Source: Mya arenaria | Taxonomy: Eukaryota > Mollusca > Bivalvia > Myida > Myidae | Direction: 5' to 3' | Length of the DNA stretch: 64,000 nucleotides | Assembly: GCF_026914265.1 (NCBI RefSeq) | Contig: NC_069138.1 | Span: 34,588,598-34,652,597 of the forward strand | Shown here: one piece after another, positions 11,361 to 22,214 of the stretch | Position numbering within the stretch: the first letter of the stretch is position 1 | Layout of the letters: the number at the start of each line of letters is the position of its first letter | Translations under genes and position numbers: made by a program | Notes under the pieces: model-generated | Told to the model about the DNA's origin: nothing | The model's database searches: none | The model's input: only the letters and a program-made list of their open reading frames with translations

Positions 11361-14300
11361 ATGTGCATAGTTGTGGCAATTTTCGTGTTCGCCGTGACTG
11401 TTACAAATTTTGAAAAAAGTGGCATCTTTGAACAAAGTAAGATTTTGATTGTAGTAAGTATATTTTCTTTATTGTTGTAGGCACAGACACAAAATAATGT
11501 GCAAAAATGCGCCGGGAAAATAGTGCAAAAAAGGAGATCATCCCAAAGAAAAGAATAGATATGATTTGTGTCACATTCATTTGTAAATGGAAGTATTTTT
11601 TGCATTTTATTGTCTATTTAAATAATATCTGGAAAAACTCCACTGCCTTGTTAAATAGTAAATGTTTGTTTGATTCGATTAATTTATTTATAAAGAATAT
11701 ACTAAAAGATACATAGATTGGTTATATAATAACTTGTAATATAAAAACTATTTTCTCGTCGTTCTATTTGATCAAGGTGAAGTAGTTGGCCAAGACTCTC
11801 CTCCTGTAGTTAGTCATGACTTTCGACCAGATGTTGACCAAGATGTTTACTCAGTTCCTGGGCAAGAAATCCCGCCAGTTGTTGGTAAAGACTTTTCTAC
11901 AGTAGTTGGCTTTGACTTTACGCAAGACCAAGACGTTCAGCCAGTTTTTGTCCAAGATAATGGTGAACATGAACTGTTTATATTTTTTTATGACACGGCT
12001 TAAAGCTGCACTCTCACAGAATGAATGTTTTTTTGTTGTCTTGGAACGATCCAATTATGCGAAAATACATGGAAACCAGGATTATAAGACTGCTGAAGAA
12101 AAATCAGATCGCAGATTTTCATATTTAAGTTCAAAAATTGATCTTCATGCATTTTTCTTAAACCATTAGTAACGCTTTTATCCATATAACATTAATTTTT
12201 GAACGAAAATATAAAAATCTGCGATCTGATCTTTTGTCAGCAGTCTTTTATCACTGGTTTGCAGATATTTACGCAAAAAATGTTTCTTTACAAACAAAAC
12301 AAAAATAAAAAAAGTTTGTTAATGCAGTCAATTTGTGAGAGTGAAGCTTTAATAAAACAATTGATGGTCATTGAAAATATCGAAATGATTACCATTCAGA
12401 GAAGGCGTTTTTGTTTTTTTTAAATTTAAACAAATTAAACTTATAATTATTTTTTAATATCATAACAAACCAGTTCTTATATTTTCTCTTTCTTGTGGCT
12501 CAAAGTGTAGAAGATATTCATGACTTTCCGCCAGGCCAAAGCTTTTTGCAAGATGTTGGCCATGACTTTACGCAAGTTGTTGACCAAGACGTTCTGCCAG
12601 ATGTTGGCCAAGACTTTCCGTCAGCTGTTGTCCAAGACTTTCCGTCAGATGTTGGCCAAGACTTTCTGCCAGATGCTGTTCAAAACATTACGCCAGATGT
12701 TGGCCAAGACATTCCGTCAGATGTTGACCAAGACTTTCCGTCAGTTGTTGGCCAAGACTTTCCGTCAGATTTTGGCCAAGACTTTCCGTCAGAAGTTGTC
12801 CAAGACTTTCCGTCAGATGTTAGCCAAGACTTTCCGCAAGATGTTGACCAAAATTTTACGCAAGTTGTTGGTCAGAAAACAGAGAAGGAAGAGGCTGATA
12901 TATCAATAAAACAGATAAAGAAAAACGTTGGCCAAGCATTCCCGTCAGTTGTTGTTGAACGAAAACGGGAGAAGGACGAGACCGATCAGTCAATAGTAAA
13001 GATAGAGAAAAGGGTCAGAAAGGGTGAGCAAATGTTACATATGTACAAATACAGCGTTCATATTGATTTAGATACACATATGGATAGTTTTATCTCTGAT
13101 GAATACACGCGGCTGTATGCAATGTCATATTGTCAACATGTGTGCGGGAAACCCGATCAGTCAGTGAAACACATTGCTAGACCAATAATTCTCACATGAT
13201 TGTTAAATTAAGGTATGTCTTTTTAAATACTCTGAAACGCATGTATTGCTTCTGGGACGCTAAAATTGAGACGACCTTATCTTAAATATATCAGATTGGT
13301 ATATAGTTTCAAAACCAACAATTTGTATTCCATATTCACATGTTTTCCAGACTTTACCCAACGAGGCCTAGATAAGATACAAGACTTAGGTCGGTACGAT
13401 CTTCTGGAGAAGCGGGGATGTAAGAAGCGGCTCCCGCATGCATTAATCATTGGTAAGATATAAGGGGACGTGGTGACCACGTCGTGCACATATATTTATT
13501 CTCACAATTGTGGAAGTTTTGAATAACATTTCGATATATTGCTGTTCATCACTTATATTTGCATTTATTTCGAACCCAGAAGAGACTAAATTCTGCCTAT
13601 CAGGAATCAGGAATTGTGACAAAGATGCGTTATCTACGACATCTTCTTTAACATTAAGGTTTTGTTGTTTATTGTATTCCTAATTATCGCTGATAAATTA
13701 TACATTTCATGCTAAAAAGTCAACATCTACCATTTAGGTACAATAGATGTTGGCATAGATGCATTGTTCTAGTGTCCTTTCTTTAACAAGATGTCCACTC
13801 AGCTTTCGTAAAAAGTGAATTGTTACTACATGTACAATATATATGAACCACTAGTACCACAAATGCAAAGGTTAGAGTGGCCATGTGGTTATGGTGCCTA
13901 TCATGATAGTACATAGCACCACGAATCAGCGCTGTTGGACTATTAATACAATCAATAACATCTACTGCACATCATTAACAATTATCAATGTTTTATTGTA
14001 CATTGTAGACTTACATGTATCACTTCGAGGATCACGATGGTGACAAAGTGGCGTACTGCACCAGTCAATTGTACCCCCAGGGTCCTGGGGCACCCCCCCC
14101 CCATCCCCATCAGGTCCTGGGGTATACCGGGGGAGGCGGGGGAAATGATTGTGTATCTACCTTCCAGGTTGACCCGCAGTGCCGATCAGTGACTGCGGTG
14201 TTTTTGTTTCCGCGCATAAAATAGCGTGGAATGGGCATTACCTATAATGTCCCCGGGATTCGGGGGCATTTGGCGGGGATTTTACCAGCAGTTTGTCTTC

Positions 14301-17300
14301 GCAGGGCGGAGATTTTACCTGGGAATGGCTGGTCCGTAAGTCAAAGTCCCCGCTATTTCCTAGACCTGGGGGCCTTGGGTACAATTGACTGGTGCAAAAT
14401 ACACATAATCCTTCTTTAACGAGCCATATCACTCGAGAACCGTTGGGTTTATTGTACATGATACACCAATAACTGTATATAACTGTGTACTACTGTCGAA
14501 CTCTGTTGGCTCTAAATCGCATGGCTCGATTTCCTCGTTGGCTCGAACTGGATGTAAAGGACCGATTTCTACATACTGGAGACAAGCATTCCCGGTTGGC
14601 TCGAATCTTCCGAGGCTCGAGGTACCTATTTTCGCCTGTCCCTGTGAGTTCGAACCAACGAGGTTCGACTGAATTACCAGCTGCTTTTACCATTGTGGAA
14701 TCGTGAAGAGTAACAACTTGGCAATTAACACACAAAGTTAGCCATGTGACTCGAGTTATCGCAATACATGTTCCTCGAGGTATCCCTTCACAACTGTATA
14801 CAAGCAAATAGCTCTTGAATCATTTCAGGAATAATGAAGGGTGGCACAGAGGCGTTCTCAACATTTCTTGCACTGAATACTAAGGTGGCAATGTCCTTAA
14901 ACGCTAGAACCACATGGTATTTCACGTCAAACTATCATCGAGGCCCTGCATGGTACAGAGACCAGATGTTGTGTAGCACTGCAGATCAGGTGTGTACGTC
15001 CCCTTTGACTATAAAAGTTTGTACATTTAAAGATAGTTCTGATAAAACTAAATAAAATGCATGGTAGACGGCGGTCTTTGTTACCTTTCCCTATTCGTAT
15101 TGTTATTGTTTGAATGAGTATGACCGTAAGCGCAATTCAACTGGCTGTAGTTAATATGTACTTGTCTGAACTATATAATATGACTTTATTAGTCGGCGCA
15201 GAAGGACGCGGACTATATTTGATATTACTTTAGATATATTCCAACTAAGGGACTAGTTCATAAATTGCAGAACAATGCTTTCAATACTTTCCAGGTTGCA
15301 TGATAAAATATGAAGTTTAGTATGTTTTATAAAACTGCACACTTTAATTGATAATAAAACCATAAATTATAATGCCCTGCTTATCATTTTGAAAATTTTA
15401 TTTTAAAGGGGCTGTCTCAGGTATGATAAAATAGCGAGAGAAAAAGAAAATTGTCGAAAACTGACATAAACTTGGCATCGATGTGTGCAATGCATTGAAA
15501 CTTACAAACTGAAGTACCACATAGTTTACAATTTATTTAAGTTTAGCAGTTATTTCGTATTTTTCCATTAAAAAAGATTACTGGTTATGTCTACCAGGTA
15601 GAAACCATTTATTATGCGTGATTGGCTAGTCGCTGTTATCACGTGATATTACCGAGGTAGGCGTATAGCTTAATTATGTCCATCAATGAGATTAAGCCTT
15701 TGTAGCTCAATGAGAAAGACGCATGATTTCAATTTCGGCGACGCGGGTTCGAACCCGGTCTCCGACACAATTTTTTTTATTACATTCTGGTACTTTTTTT
15801 TACAATTATGATATCAAAGCGTAACACATTCTATTAGATAATTGTCCTGAGATTCGTTACAGAAAAAAACTTTTTTTTTTGGTGCCAATCTGTGACACTG
15901 TCTCTTTAAATATCAACTCAATCATAACAACTCGGCCAAATCCGAGATAGATACAGGCCGAGGTGTTCCGATTAATACCAACTTTCGCAAAAAAGATGAA
16001 GGTTACACGGTACTATTACAATATACTTTATGTTTGTAAACCTCCTACGCAGTTATCTCCCTTGGCGACAGCAAAAATGCCGAGTTTTGAAATATGAACT
16101 TTGAGCTGAATTGTTCGTTTTGAAAATGTCATTCTAAGGAATTAACACCAGATAATTCCCTCTTGGTGTATAGTATCACTCATATGAGTGAAATGTGTTA
16201 CAAAAAAACTTATACAATATATAAAGCAAGGAATTCACATAACATGCCGGTACAAATAAAAGGTGAATTTTATGCTATTAAAATATATGTATTAGACCAT
16301 TGACTCTATTTCTTCCGAAGAAACGTATGTGTATTTTTGGTATAATTTAGTTTTAACCAGAGGATTATCTTGAGGAAAAAAACAGACTATATATAATTCC
16401 GGGCTTAAACTATTGGATAGCAATTTTATTAACCATAATGTCCTTCGAGCATATGTACACCCAACATTGGTTATCTGCATGCACGTTTTTCTTCTAATTT
16501 CATTGCGCCGACTTGATGCTATTCATCAACTTTTTTCTTGTCTTTTCTTAGATAACTATCGAGAAAGCTCCCCAGTACATGCCCGCACCTTCGGCACCAT
16601 TGCGTGTGTACAGGATGAACCCAGACATGAAACTAATTGTCCTGGTACGGGATCCTATTGCACGTGCAGTGTCACATTATCTTCAGGTTAGTGGATTTAT
16701 TCTTATAACTCGATAAAGCAGCGTAAAACTTAATAAAAATACTGGTACGTATCAAATATCAGCACTTTGTTCCAATCTTTATTAAAATATTGAATGTAAT
16801 CGCAAACATGTACTTCTACATTGCAAATTGGTGGCCACGTTTGATTCCAAACAGACGTATACGTGTAAAATTAAATTAAAGAACCTTTTTAAAATATGGA
16901 AAATGAACTTTATAAATTGCCTGCTTATGTGGCACGAAATCTCGCGCAGTTGAAGGCGTCACATTAATCTCCCCACGAGTCATTTTCGCTGACGTCACGT
17001 ACGTCGTGTTATGTATATTTTCCAGATGCAACAGGCAAATCCTAATAAACTAAGAGGTCACACATTGGAGCAGCATCTGTTCCACCCAGACGGCAGCGTT
17101 AATAGCGAATCACCATTGATATCACGCTCCAGGTTTGCTTATAATATTTATAGATCAAGAATTTCACAACTTAATTTGCTAAACATTGTGTACGGTCAAA
17201 CAGAGCCTACCAAAGCACATTTTTCACAAAAATTGTCTTATATATTTGTCTGAAGCATTTCAAACATTTTGAAGTACTTGTGACTATTTACATAGTGTCG

Positions 17301-18132
17301 TTGCTCATTCGTCCGTATGTTCTTCTGTATTACAGTAACTGTATTATCTACTTGGCTAGGCGTTCGGTTGACTTTTACTCTCTTTCATATATTTCTTTAT
17401 ATATTATTGACAGTAGGACAGGTATAAAACACTAGAAGGGCAAGTTATATTCTAGAATGACATTTTTCGCAAGGTTCCCTTTAAGTCCGTTTCAAAATTC
17501 TTTGATAAAACAAAACAAAAAAATGTAATTGTGGTGAAAAATGTACTTCGGTTCGTGATAAGTCCTATTGAGCTCATTATTAACAAACGTTTGTGAATAG
17601 CTTGATAATATTTTATAGTTTTCGGTAAAATATTGAATATTGTCAGTGAAATAACAGCAGTGAATAACAGCAGTGAAAATATCACTGCAAACTATGAAGT
17701 GAACTTAACAACTTTTAAGCATCAATTGTAGTTACTTACCTTTGATAAAAACTGAAGGTAATTTAATTAAAAGATATAAATATATATTACAGGTATGCAT
17801 CGATGCTTCGCTATTGGCTTGAATACTTTGACAAAAAGCAAATCCTGATTGTCGATGGAGACAGGTTCAGGGACCACCAAGTCGATGTGTTAGCGGAGAC
17901 TGAAGACTTTCTAGGAATAGAACACCAGATCACAGCAGATAGGTTTATATTCAACAAGGAGAAGGGTTTTTACTGTTTGAAATCCCTTCAGGGGGAGGAG
18001 ATTTGCCTTGGGAGCGGGAAGGGCAGGACCCACCCCACTCTTAAAGATTCAGACTATCGTAAACTTAGGGAATATTTTAGACCACATAATGAGAAGTTCT
18101 TTCAGCAATTTAATAAACGGTATAATTGGTGA
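11361..18132 (+). CDS. HS3ST-like membrane sulfotransferase, copy 2 (8 coding exons)
   Basis: Tandem paralogue of the gene at 110-6844. Exons: 11361-11436, 11777-11962, 12511-13023, 13351-13452, 14829-14989, 16552-16686, 17026-17132, 17793-18132. They total 1620 nt, 539 codons plus stop, all in frame. The last five exons have exactly the same lengths as in copy 1 (102, 161, 135, 107, 340 nt). Order: signal anchor MCIVVAIFVFAVTVTNF, a stem of about 230 residues dominated by octapeptides, then a sulfotransferase domain with ALIIGIMKGGT, EKAPQY, LVRDPIARAVSHY and GFYCL...CLGSGKGRTHP. The EVHFFD motif of active HS3STs reads TTWYFT. The start was chosen by analogy with copy 1; the frame is open further upstream here, so a longer N-terminus or extra 5' exon is possible. 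It probably sits in the Golgi membrane; activity is unknown. Confidence 0.88.
12000..12352. mobile_element. TTAA-flanked MITE (family A), copy 1
   Basis: Begins TTAAAGCTGCACTCTCACAG and ends with the inverted match TGTGAGAGTGAAGCTTTAA. It is inserted in the intron between the two stem exons of HS3ST-like copy 2, splitting the intron block TATGACACGG / GGTCATTGAAAATATCG that is continuous in copy 1 introns. The interior carries paired segments such as ATCAGATCGCAGATTTTCAT and ATAAAAATCTGCGATCTGAT. TTAA on both sides fits a piggyBac-like target choice. Confidence 0.85.
12511..13023 (+). repeat. Octapeptide (24-bp) coding repeat in copy 2 stem exon
   Basis: Within this 513-nt symmetric exon, about 14-15 units of eight residues follow one another, typified by GQDFPSDV, VQDFPSDV, SQDFPQDV and DQNFTQVV. 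At DNA level the unit is 24 bp, GTTGGCCAAGACTTTCCGTC plus AGAT. Q and D at unit positions 2 and 3 and the hydrophobic at 4 are the most constant. After the array comes a charged tail with QSIVKIEKRVRKG, which matches the 3' ends of the copy 1 stem exons. A rigid or extended acidic stalk is an inference. Confidence 0.93.
14057..14396. mobile_element. MITE with 20-bp perfect terminal inverted repeats
   Basis: The left end TGCACCAGTCAATTGTACCC is matched exactly in inverse orientation by the right end GGGTACAATTGACTGGTGCA. The interior is GC-rich with paired CCCAGGTCCTGGGG / GGGGATTC blocks, unlike the surrounding AT-rich intron. No ORF of note. It lies in the intron before the first sulfotransferase-core exon of copy 2. 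A clear target duplication is not visible. Confidence 0.85.
14490..14720. repeat. Interspersed repeat with TTGGCTCGA motifs
   Basis: TTGGCTC, GGCTCGATTTCC and AACTGGATGT..AAGGACCGAT occur here. A diverged version lies at about 26175-26300 in a FATP intron (GCTTGGCTCGATTTCCGTAT, AACTGGATGTTAAGAACCGAT). This identifies a dispersed family but not its class; ends were not resolved. Confidence 0.55.
15403..15909. mobile_element. TTAA-flanked 507-bp element with tRNA-like core
   Basis: Left end TTAAAGGGGCTGTCTCAG; the right end reads, in inverse orientation, TTAAAGAGACAGTGTCACAG. TTAA is present on both sides. The termini are similar but imperfect. The interior holds the tRNA-like segment described separately and several T-runs. 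The arrangement (inverted termini outside, RNA polymerase III-like head inside) is unlike an ordinary SINE. It could be a DNA-transposon-derived element that captured a tRNA or SINE. It lies in the intron before the 16552 exon of HS3ST-like copy 2. Confidence 0.6.
15695..15768 (+). ncRNA. tRNA-like sequence (A and B boxes), probably tRNA-derived repeat
   Basis: TGTAGCTCAATGAG resembles an A box and CGGGTTCGAACCCG is a near-perfect B box / T-loop, about 45 bp apart, with a TTTTTTTT run just downstream. However the first seven bases do not pair with the last seven, and neither the D arm nor the anticodon arm forms convincingly. I therefore call it tRNA-derived rather than a working tRNA gene. 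No anticodon is assigned. Confidence 0.55.
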
Positions 18133-19590
18133 TTTAATGGACTGCATTTATACATATAGCTCTTCGCATTTTGATGAGTTTCATGACATGCGTTTCCTGT
18201 TCTAAGAAGTGTGTGGACCTTTATCCCCAACTAGGGTTCATAAACTTATAATTTCACCGAACTGGCCAGGAGTAGAAGCGATACCAGTTAAGGCCGCTTA
18301 TACTTCATACATATGTGTGTTGTTTCTAAGAGATGTATTTACGCTCTCTATCTGTACAATTATATATCCAACATGAATGACGCAACACCATTGGTCCAGA
18401 ACTGGTCACGGGCCCCATATGTTTCCATTTTGGGTCAGTAAATCATATCCTACCGAAATGGCGTCTATTTCCGATTCCGATGAATTCATGAAACATTTTC
18501 CGTAAGTTGATCAATTTAAACAAGTTGTCGACGTTACAAAACAAACATGTTATGGTTCGGGTGCACAGCAGAGCGGCTGTCATAACAAAATTGATCGGTT
18601 GACGTTGGATAAAAATGCAAATGAGGTACATTTATTATGACGTCATTTCTACGCACCAATTAAGCGTCAATCTTATGGCAAAGTGAATTTTTCTGAGGCA
18701 GATGTGTTATGTGATGGAAATAATCTGACATGAGGTGCCTTAGACTACAACATGTTATGCAACATTTTACGGAAAAAAACCCAAAGCGAGCTCTGACTTT
18801 CCAAAACTCGTTTCAAAATGTATTCAATAGACATTTCACTGATCATGAATGTAAGGTTATACATGATGTAATTTTTGAAATAGACACTATAGTTAAACTG
18901 TTTTCTCATATAATACGTAAATTGCGTGAAAATTCACTTTACAAAAATTACACTGCCATATTATCTTCAACTGAGTTCATTGAAATAAACATACTCGAAC
19001 GCTCAACCGGTAGTTTTACTACACCCAACGGTGGGTGCGTTTGTGTGTGGGTCCGGCAATGTTTACTTTTATCTTTTTGTCAAGTTTTCTCCTCAACTAC
19101 AACAGCTTTTGCCTTCAAACTCTGAAAACATCTTATTTTAGTTGATTGAATAACGCACGAATAACAAGATGGTAAAATTTCTATACCGGATTATGGACCT
19201 TTTAAGCCCCAAAAAATTGCTAAAACCATGCCATGTTTTATTTTTGTGCTCCATATTTTACTTTGTATAATATCATTTTATTCTAAATTACAGTATTATA
19301 CAAATACCTATCTGAGGCATTTGCCACTTCTCTGTGAAAGACTGTTTCATCTGAGAAAACAATGACTGTCGGTAATAACTAGAACTCCGCGAGTCGGATG
19401 TGTCGTCTGACGAATTATTTACTGTCGACATTATAGCTGTTAGATTGGCATTTTATTCATTTATAGACAATGATGTTGCCATTTAACTTCAAGTGGCATT
19501 TGAACCCTCAATCAGATATACCTACGGAATAAGTTTCAGGTTGAAACCTATAGTTTACGAGATATGCCACGGACAAAACCTAAGCAAGAA
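18133..19590. other. 3' flank of HS3ST-like copy 2, no supported gene
   Basis: About 1.4 kb. One open frame at 18730-19125 has no recognised domain, no splice partners and a poor compositional look, so I do not call it. The sequence then passes into the tandem repeat that starts near 19600. Confidence 0.55.
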
Positions 19591-19602
19591 AATTAACAAA
19601 CG

Positions 19603-20560
19603 GCAATAACTCTAAAAATATGGCAGCAAGAGTAACGGTTCTTGTGCACTGCACTTGCCCTCAATGAGATCTATTTAGCTATGAAGTTGATACCTCTTAT
19701 ATTCTTCAAGATATGCCCCGGACAAAACTTTAAGCATGAAAATTAACAAAGGGCAATAACTTTAAAACTAAGAAAGCAAGAGTTACTGTTATTGTGCACT
19801 ACACTTGCCCTCAATGAGATATATCTAGCTATGAAGTTTCAAGTTGATAACTCTTATATTCTACAAGATATGCCCCAGACAAAACTTTAAGCATGAAAAA
19901 TAACAAAGGGCAATAACTAAAAAAATATGGAAGCAAGAGTAACAGTTCTTGTGCACTGCACTTGCCCTCAATTAGATCTATGTACATATGAAGTTTCAAG
20001 TTGATACCACTAATAGTTTAGGAGATATACCCCGGACAAGCGAAAATGGGACGCGGCCGCCGCCGCCACTAAGAAAGCAAGAGTAACTGTTATTGTGCAC
20101 TGCACTTGCCCTCAATAAGATATATCTAGCTATGAAGTTTCAAGTTGATACCTCTTATATTCTTCAAGATATGCCCCGGACAAAACTTTAAGCATGAAAA
20201 TTAACAAAGGGCAATAACTTTAAACTAAGAAAGCAAGAGTTACTGTTATTGTGCACTGCACTTGCCCTCAATGAGATCTATCTAGCTATGAAGTTTCAAG
20301 TTGATACCTCTTATATTCTTCAAGATATGCCCCGGACAAAACTTTAAACATGAAAATTTACAAAGGGCAATAACTTTAAAACTAAGAAAGCAAGAGTTAC
20401 TGTTATTGTGCACTGCACTTGCCCTCAATTAGATCTATGTACATATGAAGTTTCAAGTTGATACCACTAATAGTTTAGGAGATATACCCCGGACAAGCGA
20501 AAATGGGACGCGGACGCCGCCGCCGCCACTGCCGACGCCACCGCCGCTGCCGCCACCGAC
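19603..20560. repeat. About 155-bp tandem repeat in two higher-order blocks
   Basis: Six units carry AGGGCAATAACTTTAAAACT, AGCAAGAGTTACTGTTATTG, GCACTGCACTTGCCCTCAAT and GATATGCCCCGGACAAAACT. Units 3 and 6 alone end in GACAAGCGAAAATGGGACGC followed by GCCGCC runs, so units 1-3 and 4-6 form a duplicated block of about 460 bp. After the second block comes a hairpin-capable TGTCGTCTTTTCAGGCGACA at about 20577-20596. A diverged single fragment (CAAGGGGCATAATTCAG) occurs near 39685, which indicates a dispersed element. Confidence 0.85.
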
Positions 20561-21013
20561 AAAAGTAACCCCTATATGTCGTCTTTTCAGGCGACACAAA
20601 AAAGAACACAGTTTTCCTTCATGTATCTATTTGTAGCCAATACATACAAAATAATGCTAAATAAGGAACTATAATGTAATAATTCACAGTACAAAAATAC
20701 TTAGAAAATAAACAAGTATCAAAAATCTAGACAATTGTCAAAATATATAGTCAGTTTGAAGACTGTATGCCAAATAATGTATTCTTGACAGCAAAACCAC
20801 TTTCCAAGATGTTGTAATATCAATTAAAAACTGATAAGATTTTTTCAAAATCTTTAGATGAAATAGTTCTGCGAAATAATTAGAAATTGAAAGGTGAAAA
20901 ATTACCCTGGTAATACTTTTCATCAATAAATATATTTAATACAAGATTATTGAAATTCATCATAATTATCATTACCTCAAGCGAATGCAAAATTTTATTT
21001 TTTTAACTTCATC

Positions 21014-21409
21014 TCAAAGCTGCACTCTCACAGATTGAACGTTTTGACAATATTTTTATTTTTTGTCTTGAAACCAGCCAAGTTTTGCGAAAATCCATGG
21101 CAATCAGGTATATAAGACTGCTGGCTTTGTACAATAAACTTTGAACTTGAACTTGCTGACAAAAAACAAGATCACAGATTTTAACAATTATGATGAAAAA
21201 TTGATGTTTTATGCATGTTTTTTAAACGTTAGTAACAGTTTAAGCTATAAAACATTATTTTTCAAAAGGAAATATGATAATCGGCAATCTGTTTTTTTGT
21301 CAGCAATCTTTTATCATTGGTTTGCAGATATCTACACAAAAATTTGCTCTTTCCAAGACAAAAAATAAAAAATTGTAGAAATAGTATATCTGTGAGAGTG
21401 CAGCTTTAA
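21014..21409. mobile_element. TTAA MITE (family A), copy 2
   Basis: Starts CAAAGCTGCACTCTCACAGA and ends TCTGTGAGAGTGCAGCTTTAA. The interior matches copy 1 (TGTCTTG, CCATGG, AAGACTGCTG, AGATCACAGATTTT). An extra short A/T-rich segment near 21125-21150 interrupts the left half. It lies downstream of the FATP stop codon, between genes. Confidence 0.82.
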
Positions 21410-22214
21410 AGTCAAATTCAGACAATTGTCTAATTGGTAATTATAGGCCATCAGGTAAAACAGAATATCATGGCAGTTGAGGTATGGCCGGCCGGGATGC
21501 TTCTAAAGTTATAAGGCACAAACAAAACAATCATTAATCAATTATGGCTGAAATAATACAGCAAGGATTAAGCTCTATCATGCTCATACAAAGAATTAAC
21601 TTAAATCTACAAAAAAAATCATCAGTTATTTCATGAATTAACTTTTAACCATGTGATAATTTATTATGGTTTTATGAAGACTAGAATTAACTCTAATATA
21701 TTTATAAAGAATCAGCTTATAAATCAACAATGTATCATGAATATATTCCAAGAATCAACTTAAATATATCAGTGTTACATTGTTAGACCAAGAAATAACT
21801 TAAACCCATCATGATTAAACAAAAAGTGAACTTACAATTATCAGTAAAGTTGATTGTATCTAGCATGAGTTTACATATAAAAAAATATATCAAGCACACA
21901 CTTGAAACTAACATTAGGAGTTCTATCAGCTGAGAATTGTCAATCCTGAAAATAGCCGGGCATCTGTTTGAGTATGAGGGATTAAAGTTCAAAGCAGGGC
22001 AAAGGAGCTTGCATGGACCCCTTTTGAAATAGTTTACAAAAATATGTTCAATTCAAGGTACATGTATGTACTTCCTACAGTTTTGATGCAAATGTCCCAG
22101 CAAATTAGTGCTTATGACTATGATATAGTCTAAAGTTAAATACCCTCATTCCTAATTTCAGGATTATTTCTGACCTCTAGAACCCCTGTATTATGCACTA
22201 AACTGCCCCAAATT
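21410..22214. other. 3' flank of FATP gene
   Basis: AT-rich, probably including the FATP 3' untranslated region (minus strand). Several near-repeats of AAGAATTAACTTAAAT / CCAAGAATCAACTTAAATAT at 21590-21800 look like a decayed short tandem array. I see no other gene. Confidence 0.5.

Noticed and set aside
15695-15768. Functional tRNA gene
   Set aside because: The T-loop is good but acceptor, D and anticodon stems do not pair; kept only as a tRNA-derived sequence.
18730-19125. 131-codon plus-strand frame
   Set aside because: No recognisable domain, no splice sites joining it to neighbours, and no paralogous support. Chance frame in spacer DNA is more likely.
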